A DNA stretch of 64,000 bases from Candidatus Fredericiella danica (lineage in GTDB: Bacteria; Chloroflexota; Anaerolineae; Caldilineales; Caldilineaceae), in assembly GCA_016713335.1 (NCBI GenBank), contig JADJPH010000066.1, positions 13,429 through 77,428 on the forward strand, given 5' to 3'. Made by a program: the position numbers and the translations under genes. Under the pieces are notes generated by a model. It ran no database searches and had not been told where the DNA came from. It saw only the letters and a list, made by a program, of their open reading frames with translations. Shown piece after piece: positions 53,430-62,280 of the stretch (its first letter is position 1; each line of letters opens with the position of its first letter).

Positions 53430-56400
53430 ATGACAACTTCGAACTTTGAATTGGTGCGTGATGAAACTATCCGCGAGTTAAAGACGCGCGCCCGGCTGTA
53501 CCGCCACCTGGTCACCGGCGCCGAGGTGCTCTCGTTGGAGAACGACGACGAGAACAAGGTCTTCGGCATCGCGTTTCGCACGCCGCCTGCCGACTCGACC
53601 GGGATCGCGCACATCATGGAGCATGCGGTGTTGGGGGGATCGGAAAAGTACCCGCTCAAGGAACCCTTCGTCCAACTGATCAAGGGGTCGCTCAACACAT
53701 TTCTCAACGCATTCACTTCGCCGGACAAGACGACCTATCCGGTCGCAAGCACCAATCTCCAGGACTTCTATAACCTGGTCGACGTGTATTTGGATGCGGT
53801 CTTTCACCCACTGATCACGCCCCAGCACCTGGCGCAAGAGGGGTGGCACTACGAACTCACCGACGTGAACGCGCCACTCACCTATAAGGGGGTGGTGTTC
53901 AACGAGATGAAGGGCGCGTATTCCTCGCCCGATTCGCTGTTGTACCGGGCGGCGCAGCAGGCGCTCTTTCCGGACAATGCCTATCGCTTCGATTCCGGTG
54001 GCGACCCGGCAGTGATTCCTGATTTGACCTATGCGCAGTTTCGCCACTTCCATGCCACCTACTATCACCCGTCGAATGCACGCATCTTTTTTTATGGCGA
54101 CGATGACCCGGCTGAGCGTCTGCGTATCCTTGATGCGGTCCTGGGCGACTATTCGGCGGCGCGTGTCGATGGCCTGGTTGCGTTGCAGGCGCCTTTTGCG
54201 GCGCCACGTGGAAAAACAGTCCGCTACGGCGTCGACGCCCAATCCGACTCTTCGCGCAAAGCGATGGTTCTGGTCAACTGGGCGCTGCCGGAAATGAAGG
54301 ACACGGCGCTGATGATGGCGTTGAACGTGCTTTCGTACGCGCTGGTCAGCACGCAGGCGTCGCCGCTGCGCAAGGCGCTGGTGGATTCCGGTCTCGGTGA
54401 GGACGTCATCGGTGGCGGCATCAGTGCCAGCCTGCGCCAGCCCACCTTCGGTGTTGGCATGAAGGGCATCGCCGTCGCCGACGCCGGTAAGGTGGAAGCG
54501 CTGATCTTTGACACCCTTGCGCAACTCGCGACGGACGGGCTCGAAGACGAAATGGTGGATGCAGCGGTCAATACGATCGAGTTCAGCCTCCGCGAGAACA
54601 ACACCGGCTCCTATCCGCGTGGCTTGAGTCTGTTTATGCGTGCCCTGCGGCCGTGGCTGCACGGGCAGGATCCGATTGGGCCGCTGCGCTACGAGACGCC
54701 GCTCGCTGCCGTCAAGCAGCGCCTGGCAGCGGATCCCAAATTCCTGCCCACCTTGATCCGCACCTATCTGCTGGAGAACCAACACCGGGCGACGGTGACG
54801 CTAGAACCCGATCCCACCTACAACCAGCAACTGGAGGCAGACGAACGGGCGCGGCTGGATGCTGCGCAAGCGGCGATGACGCCCGCAAAACTGCAGCAGG
54901 TCGTCGATGAGGGCCTTGAACTCAAGCGTCGCCAGGAAGCACCGGATGCGCCCGCGGATCTGGCGAAGCTGCCGGTGTTGACCCTGGCCGATCTGGACCG
55001 TCTGAATAAGCCGATCCCACGGGAAGTGATCGAACTCCCGGCGGGCAAGGTGGTCTTCCATGACCTCTTTACCAACGGGATCGTCTACTTACGGGTCGGC
55101 TTTGACCTGCAGACCGTGCCGGCGGATCTGCTGCCTTATGCTGAGTTTTTCGCAAAGTCGCTGCTGGAAATGGGGACCGAGCGCGAAGACTACGTCAAGT
55201 TGTCGCAGCGCATCGGGCGCAAGACGGGCGGCATCGGCTATTCGACGTTCGTGTCGCCCTTGCGTGCAAAACCGGAAGGCACGGCCTGGCTCTTTGTCAG
55301 CGGCAAGTCGACCCTGATGCAGGCGCAGGAGTTGTTGGATATCCTGCGTGAGATGCTGTTGACCGTGAAACTCGATAACCCGGCGCGGTTCCGGCAGATC
55401 GTGTTGAAGACCAGGGCGCGGCTTGAAGCCAGCCTTGTCCCTGCGGGTCACAGCTATGTCGGGGGGCGGCTCCGTGCCGGTTTCACAAAAGCGGGCTGGG
55501 CTGATGAGCAGATCGACGGCATTGCCTATCTATTCTTTGTGCGCAAGCTTGCCGAAGAGATCGAGCAGGACTGGCCGGGTGTATTGGCCAAACTAGAAGC
55601 CGTGAAGCAGGCGCTGGTCAACCGAAGACGGTCGATTGTCGACGTCACGACGGATGCGGCGGATTGGGCGCTCTTCCGTCCCCAACTGATGGCTTTTCTG
55701 GATGAATTGCCGGCGGCGGACCTGACAACGGAAGTGTGGCCGGATGCCGCCATGCCGATCAGGGAAGGGCTGGTGGTGCCTGCGCAAATCAACTATGTCG
55801 GCAAGGCGGCGAATCTTTATGAACTTGGTTACAAGTATGACGGCTCGATCCATGTGATCACCAACTTCATGCGCACGAGCTGGTTGTGGGACCGGGTGCG
55901 CGCCGTGGGGGGCGCCTATGGCGCCTTTGTCTCGTTTGGCAAGCAATCCGGTGTGTTGACCTACCTCTCCTACCGTGACCCGAATCTGCTGGGCACGCTG
56001 GCCACCTATGACGCCACTGCCGAGTTTCTGCGCACCGTCGAGATTGATGAGGCGGAGTTGACGAAGAATATCATCGGTGCGATTCGCGAGATCGATGGGT
56101 ATCAAGTGCCGGACGCAAAGGGGTGGAGTTCGCTGGTCCGTTACCTTGTGAATGAGAGCGATGAAGATCGTCAGCGCATGCGGGATGAGGTGCTTTTGAC
56201 TACCGTGCAGGATTTCCGGGACTTTGCCGAGGTGCTTGCGGCGATGCCTGAGCGCAGCCGGGTGGTGGTGATGGGGTCGGGCGAGGCGTTGGCGGGGAGG
56301 GAGTGGGGGTGGAACTTACGAGGGTGTTGTAGACAGGGAGACAACGGGAGACTGGGAGACAAAGAGAAAGGGAGACGGGGAGACGGGAGAGCTCACCTCT

Positions 56401-56489
56401 CTGCTCGACCGCTGGGAGTTTGGCGGAGGAAGAGATTAACGGTGGGGCATGATGATCACGGTTACGAACCTCTCGAAGGCGTTTGGTGA
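53430..56489 (+). CDS. M16C zinc metallopeptidase (presequence protease PreP-like)
   Basis: A 1019-residue inverzincin. The HxxEH motif HIMEH (His61, Glu64, His65) and the downstream Glu region LNAFTSPDKTTYPVAS, then KGVVFNEMKGAYSSPDSLL are in the N-terminal half, which forms a chamber with the C-terminal half (LRVGFDLQTVPADLLPYAEF, AGHSYVGGRLRAGFTKAGW). It degrades small unstructured peptides. The ORF continues into a repeat of GGGAGAC units to 56489. The natural end may instead be at 56332 (frame ELTRVL then TAG) if one base in the G-run near 56308 is wrong. The last 41 bases overlap the ABC-F gene. Confidence 0.9.
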   Translation: MTTSNFELVRDETIRELKTRARLYRHLVTGAEVLSLENDDENKVFGIAFRTPPADSTGIAHIMEHAVLGGSEKYPLKEPFVQLIKGSLNTFLNAFTSPDKTTYPVASTNLQDFYNLVDVYLDAVFHPLITPQHLAQEGWHYELTDVNAPLTYKGVVFNEMKGAYSSPDSLLYRAAQQALFPDNAYRFDSGGDPAVIPDLTYAQFRHFHATYYHPSNARIFFYGDDDPAERLRILDAVLGDYSAARVDGLVALQAPFAAPRGKTVRYGVDAQSDSSRKAMVLVNWALPEMKDTALMMALNVLSYALVSTQASPLRKALVDSGLGEDVIGGGISASLRQPTFGVGMKGIAVADAGKVEALIFDTLAQLATDGLEDEMVDAAVNTIEFSLRENNTGSYPRGLSLFMRALRPWLHGQDPIGPLRYETPLAAVKQRLAADPKFLPTLIRTYLLENQHRATVTLEPDPTYNQQLEADERARLDAAQAAMTPAKLQQVVDEGLELKRRQEAPDAPADLAKLPVLTLADLDRLNKPIPREVIELPAGKVVFHDLFTNGIVYLRVGFDLQTVPADLLPYAEFFAKSLLEMGTEREDYVKLSQRIGRKTGGIGYSTFVSPLRAKPEGTAWLFVSGKSTLMQAQELLDILREMLLTVKLDNPARFRQIVLKTRARLEASLVPAGHSYVGGRLRAGFTKAGWADEQIDGIAYLFFVRKLAEEIEQDWPGVLAKLEAVKQALVNRRRSIVDVTTDAADWALFRPQLMAFLDELPAADLTTEVWPDAAMPIREGLVVPAQINYVGKAANLYELGYKYDGSIHVITNFMRTSWLWDRVRAVGGAYGAFVSFGKQSGVLTYLSYRDPNLLGTLATYDATAEFLRTVEIDEAELTKNIIGAIREIDGYQVPDAKGWSSLVRYLVNESDEDRQRMRDEVLLTTVQDFRDFAEVLAAMPERSRVVVMGSGEALAGREWGWNLRGCCRQGDNGRLGDKEKGRRGDGRAHLSARPLGVWRRKRLTVGHDDHGYEPLEGVW
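56330..56392. repeat. GGGAGAC-type purine repeat
   Basis: Units such as AGACAGGGAGACAACGGGAG and ACTGGGAGACAAAGAGAAAG follow each other between the peptidase and ABC-F genes. The same AGACAAAGAGAC motif occurs at 60817-60846. Confidence 0.7.
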
Positions 56490-58125
56490 TAACCAGGTGC
56501 TCAATGGCGTGTCGCTCCAGATGGGGCGGGGCGATCGAAAGGGGCTGGTTGGCGCCAACGGCGTTGGCAAGTCCACGCTGGTCAAGATCATTGCGGGTGA
56601 ACTGGAGCCTGACAGCGGCACTGTCCAGATTGCGACTGGAGTGACCCTGGGATATCTGCCACAAGTGCTGAGCGAAGGTTCGGCGCTGACGATTGACGAA
56701 CTGTTGGCTTCGGCGCAGGAACGGGTGCTGGCGCTGGAGACGCAATTGCGCCACCTGGAGGCTGCAATGGCCGGCGGTCAATCCGCCGGGGATGAACTGG
56801 TCAGATACGGGCACCTGGTCGAAGAATATGAGGCGCTTGGCGGCTATGATCTCGAACACCGCACCGAAGTAATGCTTGCGGGGCTTGGGCTGAGTGCGCT
56901 GCCGCGCGATCGTATTGTCGCGACGTTGTCGGGAGGGGAGAAGGCACGCGTGGGCCTGGCGGCGCTTCTGTTGCGGTCGCCGGATTTGCTTCTGTTGGAT
57001 GAACCCACGAACCACCTGGATTTTGCGGCGCTGGACTGGCTGGAAGATTTTTTGCGGCGTTACCGCGGCGCGGTCCTGGTAGTGTCGCACGACCGGCAAT
57101 TTCTGAACGCGGTGGTCGATGCGATCATTGAGATTGAAGAGCATACCAAGGAGGCCCGCACCTACGCCGGCAATTATGACTTCTTTGCGGCGGCAAAAGC
57201 GCAGGCACGGGTGAGATGGGAGGCGGAGTACGCGGCGCAACAGGAAGAGATCCATGAACTGCGCCGCATGATTCGCACGAGCGCCCGCCAGGTGGCGCAC
57301 AACCGGCCGCCGACCGACAGTGACGGCTTCACCTATTATTTCAAGGGGGGGCGGGTCGATGCAACGGTGGCCCGCAACGTCCATGCGGCGGAGGAGAAGC
57401 TGCGGCGCATCGAGGATGACCCGATCCCGAAACCACCGAAACCGCTGCAAATCAACCCTGAGTTTGACCCTGCGGAGTTAATGGGCAAGACGCCGTTGTC
57501 CGTGTCGCAACTCAGCAAACGGTACAGCGAACGCTTGCTGTTGGACGATATCACCTTCGCCCTGGGACCACGGGATCGAATCGCCATTGTCGGGGCCAAT
57601 GGCATTGGCAAGAGCACATTGCTCAAGTTGTTGGCCCGGCGGATTGCGCCGGATGCGGGCAGCATTACCCTTGCGCCAAGCGTGGTTGTCGGCTACCTGG
57701 ATCAGGAGCAAGAAACGCTGGCGCGCACCGGCACGCTCTATGAAGCATATGCTGCGGGCCGCACCGGTGATTGGGAGCAGTTGAAGGTCGAATTGTTGCG
57801 CTACGGGCTGTTTGTGTATCCGGACCTGGCGAAGCCGGTGGCGGCGCTGAGCGTTGGGCAACAGCGCAAATTGCAGATTGCGCGTTTGATCTCCGAGCGA
57901 GCCAATCTGTTGCTGCTGGATGAGCCGACCAACCACATCAGTTTTGATGTGCTTGAGGAATTTGAACAGGCGCTGCTGGATTTTCCGGGTCCCCTGATTG
58001 CGATCTCGCATGACCGGCGCTTCCTGGAGCGTGTTGCCGGTGAGATCTGGGAACTGCGTGAGGGGCAATTGATTCGTTATCTGGGCGGTTGGGAAGCCTA
58101 TCGACGAGAGAATAGTAGGAAATAG
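56449..58125 (+). CDS. ABC-F family ATPase
   Basis: A 558-residue soluble protein of two ABC domains without membrane segments. NBD1 has Walker A GANGVGKST (residues 35-43), signature LSGGEKARVGLAALLLRSPD (near 164) and Walker B LLLLDEPTNHLD. NBD2 has GANGIGKST (near 385), but its signature reads LSVGQQRKLQIARLIS and its Walker B continuation DEPTNHIS in place of NHLD. The linker between the domains (240-345, with ARQVAHNRPPTDSD and a charged helix) is the arm that reaches the ribosome. ABC-F proteins rescue or protect ribosomes; the divergent second signature resembles antibiotic-resistance members, but that is inference. Confidence 0.9.
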   Translation: MMITVTNLSKAFGDNQVLNGVSLQMGRGDRKGLVGANGVGKSTLVKIIAGELEPDSGTVQIATGVTLGYLPQVLSEGSALTIDELLASAQERVLALETQLRHLEAAMAGGQSAGDELVRYGHLVEEYEALGGYDLEHRTEVMLAGLGLSALPRDRIVATLSGGEKARVGLAALLLRSPDLLLLDEPTNHLDFAALDWLEDFLRRYRGAVLVVSHDRQFLNAVVDAIIEIEEHTKEARTYAGNYDFFAAAKAQARVRWEAEYAAQQEEIHELRRMIRTSARQVAHNRPPTDSDGFTYYFKGGRVDATVARNVHAAEEKLRRIEDDPIPKPPKPLQINPEFDPAELMGKTPLSVSQLSKRYSERLLLDDITFALGPRDRIAIVGANGIGKSTLLKLLARRIAPDAGSITLAPSVVVGYLDQEQETLARTGTLYEAYAAGRTGDWEQLKVELLRYGLFVYPDLAKPVAALSVGQQRKLQIARLISERANLLLLDEPTNHISFDVLEEFEQALLDFPGPLIAISHDRRFLERVAGEIWELREGQLIRYLGGWEAYRRENSRK

Positions 58126-58135
58126 GAGAACAGTG

Positions 58136-59292
58136 ATGGCGTCCATGCGCGTCCTGACCGTCAGCGGCAGTTCATTTGAGATTGGCTACACCCACGGGCG
58201 AGCCTACGCTAAAGAGATCGGCGAGCTTACGGAGGAGCGGCTTCGCCTCAGTTGCGACCCCTTCTGGACGGGCGGGCAGCAAGCCACGCTCGACGAGGTG
58301 CTGGCGCTGGGGCGGACCTGCCTGCGCTATCATGAAGCCTTTGCGCCTGACCTGATGGAGGAGATGCGCGGCATGGCCGAAGCAACCGGCATTGGCGTGA
58401 ACGAACTGGTGATCATGAACGGATTCACCGACTTTGTCGACGTGGTGGCAAACCCCAATGTGCTGAGCCGCCACCGGCGGAGACCGGTGATGCCGGGCGA
58501 GGCCATTGATGGCGGGGGGTGTACGGCGTTCATCGTCGATGGCTCAGCCGCTGCCGACGGGCGCGGCTACATCGGGCAGACATGGGACATGCACGCCACG
58601 GCGACACCCTATGTGCTTCTGCTCGATGTGCGACCGGAGGATGGACCGGCGCTGATGACGATCACGATCACCGGGTGCGTCGGGATGATTGGGATGAACG
58701 AGCACGGCGTGAGTGTCGGCATCAACAACCTGTTGGGTGCGGATGGGCGGCCCGGTGTGCACTGGGTCTATGTCGTACGCAAGATGCTGGCGCAGCGCAC
58801 CGTGGGGGACGCGTTGGCGGTTTTGAGCGGCGCGCAACTCTCGGGGCGCACAACTATCTGCTGATGGGACCGGATCGGGAGGGAGTGCTGCGCGGGTATG
58901 ATATCGAGCAGATGGCGACGCGTGCCCATGTGACGCCGGTGGCATCGATCTATGCGCATGCCAATCACTGCCTGATCCAGCAGATGGCGGATGTCGAGCG
59001 TCCGCGGAAGGCGGTTTCCTTTGCGAGCACACAAGCACGGCAGGGGCAGGCGAACGCGTATCTGGACCAGCACCGCGGCCAAATTACCGTCGACACGTTG
59101 ATGGCGCTGACTCGCTACCACGAGGGCGATGACCTGTCGGTGTGCGCGCATGTCCAAGAGGGGTACGACGTTGAGAGTTCCTGCGCCTGCATCATGGCGC
59201 CCGAGAGCCGCGAACTGTGGGCGCTGTGGGGGAACCCCTGTCAGAATACCTACGAGCATTTCGCCATCGGCAGTAGTATGATGATGTCATGA
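58136..59292 (+). CDS. Peptidase C45 / acyl-CoA:6-APA acyltransferase-like Ntn-hydrolase, frameshifted
   Basis: A ~385-residue C45/choloylglycine-hydrolase-like Ntn enzyme. SSFEIGYTHGRAYAKEIGEL is at the N-terminus. The autoprocessing/nucleophile Cys129 is in GGGCTAFIVDG, then GRGYIGQTWDMHA, TITITGCVGMIGMNEHGVSV and GINNLL follow. After a one-base break near 58845 the protein continues NYLLMGPDREGVLRGYDIEQ to AHANHCLIQQ and CAHVQEGYDVESSCACIMAP. Such enzymes exchange or remove acyl groups on amides. The start is ATG 58136 with AGGAG seven bases upstream. It is coupled to the UPF0175 gene by a 4-base overlap. Confidence 0.8.
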
Positions 59293-59559
59293 AAGACACC
59301 GTGCAACTCTCATTTGAACTTCCTCGGCACCTGTTCTCAGTATTTCGCCAGGAGCCGGAGGGAATTTCTCGCTTCGCTCCGGCTCGCTGCCGCCGTAAAA
59401 TGGTATGAGACCCAGCAGGTTTCACAGGCCAAAGCGGCCGAAATTGCCGGCGTATCTCGGTCTGAGTTTCTGGCTGCGCTTAGTGATTTTGGCGTAACGC
59501 CGTTTCAATTAACCGCCCAGGAAGTGATTCGCGAAGCAGATGCCTCGTACGATGGCTAA
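59289..59559 (+). CDS. UPF0175-family small protein (antitoxin-like), frameshifted
   Basis: The start ATG overlaps the stop of the C45 gene (ATGA). MKDTVQLSFELPRHLFSVFR lies in the first frame. After a break near 59352 in a GGAGGG run it continues with REFLASLRLAAAVKWYETQQ and QAKAAEIAGVSRSEFLAALS, the UPF0175 wHTH-like core, to 59559, ~89 residues. UPF0175 proteins are often antitoxins paired with a DUF3368/PIN toxin gene; none is seen next to it, so it is an orphan. Confidence 0.7.
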
Positions 59560-59573
59560 AGTGCGGGTCGTCC

Positions 59574-60761
59574 ATGCGTAGTACTCGGTTGTTGACCCTC
59601 GTTGGCGCTCTCTTTTTTGTGGGTGTCGGGCTGACCTCGCCGGCAATGACGCTCTATTTGGAAGATCTGGGCGCCAGCTTCCGGCAGATTTCGCTCATTC
59701 TGACCTCGTTTACGCTCACGGCGTTGATCTCCAACTATGCAAGCGGCTATCTTTCGGATCGGCTGGGCCGGCGCAAGCCGCTGCTTGTGGGCGGGCTGTT
59801 GCTGATGGGCGTCGCCTATGTGTGGCTTGCGCGCGTGCCGACGGCGAACCTTGCCTGGCCCGTGCGGATCCTGGAAGGTATCGGCACGGGCGCCTACGCG
59901 ACGCTGAGCCTGGCCATGATGGGCGACCTGCTCCAGCACTCTACCCGCCGGGGACGGGGCATGGGACTCTTTCGCGGCGTCGGCTCGTTCAGCTTTGCAA
60001 TGGGTGCGTTCGCCGGCAGTTGGGTTGGGGCGCGCTATGCAACGCCCGCCATTTTTATGCTGGCTGCCGCCTTTTTTGTGGCGGCGGCTCTGATTGCGCT
60101 GCTGGTGAGTGAGGTGCGGCCAGAAACCTCGGCTGCAACCTTCGCAGAAAAGACCCCGGCGGCGGCGCTTCCAGTTGAAGGACCCGCACAATTGCCACGC
60201 CCGTTTCTTGCCGGTGTCGTTTTGTGGACGACCGCGGTCGCAGCCACGGTATCGATGTGGCCGAATGCGATGTCGCACCTTGGATATTCGAACCAGGCGA
60301 TCAGTGCCCTCTGGGGGCTGGCGGCATTGGTGGAGTTTCCGGGCATGCAGGGCGCGGGAATCCTGTCCGTCTCGATTGGCCGTGCGCCGCTGCTTGCCGC
60401 GGGTGCATGGGGGATTGCCCTAACGATAGTGGGCTGGATTTTCCTCGCAAAGTGGCTTGTGCCGTTGATTGGCGTCCAAATCGTGCGCGGGCTGGCGTAC
60501 GGCAGCTACATGGCGAGCGCCATGACCTTTGCCGCGGAACATGCCAGCCAAGCGACGCGCGGCAGTGTGAGTGGGGTATTCACCGCCGCAAGTAGTGCGG
60601 GGCAGTTGGCCGGGGTGCTCGCTGGCGGTTTCATCGTCGAGGCACTTGGTTTTAATGCGCTCTTTGTGATTTGCGCCGTGGTCAGTGCGATCAGCGGGGT
60701 GCTTTTCTGGGGCCTAAGAAGGACGCATGTGCAGCAACGGCATTACGCGTCGATGCCGTGA
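59574..60761 (+). CDS. Major facilitator superfamily transporter
   Basis: A 395-residue, twelve-helix MFS protein. The loop-2/3 signature SGYLSDRLGRRKPLLVGGLL is near residue 60 and RILEGIGTGAYATLSLAMMG near 100; the second half shows the related pattern GQLAGVLAGGFIVEALGFN. The pattern resembles drug/sugar efflux MFS (DHA1-type), with an unknown substrate. No strong ribosome site is seen before the ATG at 59574, 14 bases after the UPF0175 stop. Confidence 0.85.
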   Translation: MRSTRLLTLVGALFFVGVGLTSPAMTLYLEDLGASFRQISLILTSFTLTALISNYASGYLSDRLGRRKPLLVGGLLLMGVAYVWLARVPTANLAWPVRILEGIGTGAYATLSLAMMGDLLQHSTRRGRGMGLFRGVGSFSFAMGAFAGSWVGARYATPAIFMLAAAFFVAAALIALLVSEVRPETSAATFAEKTPAAALPVEGPAQLPRPFLAGVVLWTTAVAATVSMWPNAMSHLGYSNQAISALWGLAALVEFPGMQGAGILSVSIGRAPLLAAGAWGIALTIVGWIFLAKWLVPLIGVQIVRGLAYGSYMASAMTFAAEHASQATRGSVSGVFTAASSAGQLAGVLAGGFIVEALGFNALFVICAVVSAISGVLFWGLRRTHVQQRHYASMP

Positions 60762-60850
60762 GGGGAGGAAAGATCAGACGGAGACGCGGAGTTTGCGCGA
60801 GGATGCGAGGAGGAGGAGACAAAGAGACAAAGAGACAAAGAGACAATCGA
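60762..60850. repeat. Purine-rich dispersed repeats (GGAGACGCGGAG / AGACAAAG units)
   Basis: AGACGGAGACGCGGAGTTTGCG (about 60777-60799) resembles the CG-rich repeat at 63752-63796. AGACAAAG is repeated three times at 60818-60843. The gap has no gene. Confidence 0.65.
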
Positions 60851-60854
60851 TTCT

Positions 60855-62194
60855 ATGTCAAAGCCGGTTGAGATTGTGGTCATTGGCGCGGGGAATCGTG
60901 GGGCGAATGCTTATGCGGCGTATGCGCTGCGCCATCCGGAACAGGTGCGCATCACTGCCGTGGCGGAGCCGGATCCGATCCGGCGCGGACGGCTTGCCGA
61001 GGAACATGATCTGGAGGACGCACACTGCTTCACCTCGTGGGAGGAACTGATCGCGGCGAAGCAATTAGGCGATGCGGCAATCGTGGCCACACAGGATCAG
61101 ATGCATGTGGCGCCGGCAATTGCGGCGATGGAGGCTGGGTACAATGTGTTGCTTGAAAAGCCGATGGCGCACACGCTGGAAGGCTGTGTGCAGCTGGTGC
61201 AGGCAAGCGAGCGCACCGGCCGCATCCTGCAGATCTGCCACGTGCTCCGCTATTCACCCTTCTGGCGCCAATTGCATGAGGTGCTGGCGTCTGGGGTGAT
61301 CGGCGACATCGTCACGGTTGAGCACCGGGAGAATGTTGCGTATTGGCATATGGCGCATAGCTTTGTGCGGGGTAACTGGCGCTCCAAGGCGCTCTCGAAT
61401 CCCATGATTTTGGCCAAGTGCTGTCATGATTTGGACATCCTGGTGTGGAATTTGAACCAGCCTGTACGCCGGATGAATTCGACCGGTTCACTTCTGTATT
61501 ACCGCCCGGAATCGGTCGGGCCGGAGATCCCGGCGCGGTGCGCGGATGACTGTCCGATTGAAGCCACCTGCCCGTTTTCGGCATTTGCAATCTACGTGGA
61601 TTATGAGCGCACCTGGCCGGGACGTGCCGGCAAATTTTTGCAGGCTGGTCAGGATCCGGAACGGCCGGATGCCTGGCCCTTCAATGTGATCACGCCCGAT
61701 GTGAGCCGCGCGGGGCGCCTGGCTGCGGTGCAGTCTGGTCCTTATGGCCGGTGTGTCTTTCGGTGTGACAACGACGTTGTCGACCACCAGACGGTGTTGA
61801 TGGAGATGGAACATGGCGCCTCGGTGACGCTGGTGATGCATGGTCACTCGAACGTCGAGCATCGTTCGATGCGCTATGACGGGACCAAAGGCACACTGCG
61901 CGCAACGTCGTTGGAACCCGGCGTGATCCAGGTGAACTGCATGGCGGCAAAACGGAAGAGTTCGTGATCGATAGTTCTGCCGGTCACGGCGGCGGCGATG
62001 AGGGCATCATGCAGGATTTCATCCGTGTCGTGCGTGGCGAGATTCCGCCGTTGACCACGGCCAGGGTGTCATTGGAAAGCCACATTCTGGCTTTCGCGGC
62101 CGAGGAGGCGCGTCTCGACCATGCGACGATTGACATGAGCGAGTATCGCACGCGTGCCGAGCAACTTGCGCAACAGTCGGCTGGGAGCAGATAA
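60855..62194 (+). CDS. Gfo/Idh/MocA-family NAD(P)-dependent oxidoreductase, frameshifted
   Basis: A ~446-residue protein. The cofactor loop VIGAGNRGANAYAAYALRHP is at residues 8-27. LLEKPMAHTLEGCVQLVQAS carries the EKP motif near 98. A Cys-rich loop CADDCPIEATCPF near 232 is a family variant. The protein continues past a break near 61948 into GHGGGDEGIMQDFIRVVRGE and the C-terminal TTARVSLESHILAFAAEEAR, ending at 62194. It oxidises or reduces a sugar, inositol or related substrate. A strong terminator follows. Confidence 0.85.
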
Positions 62195-62234
62195 CCCCTT
62201 GTTGTTGTGCTGACTTTCAGCAGGGTGAGAAACG

Positions 62235-62279
62235 AACTACGCAGGAGGCCGGTCCACGCGACCGGCCTCCTGCGTAGTT
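62235..62279. terminator. Bidirectional terminator between the convergent Gfo/Idh and secreted-protein genes
   Basis: 20-base arms (AACTACGCAGGAGGCCGGTC and complement) with a CACGC loop; TTTCTATTC follows on the plus strand. Confidence 0.9.
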
Positions 62280-62280
62280 T

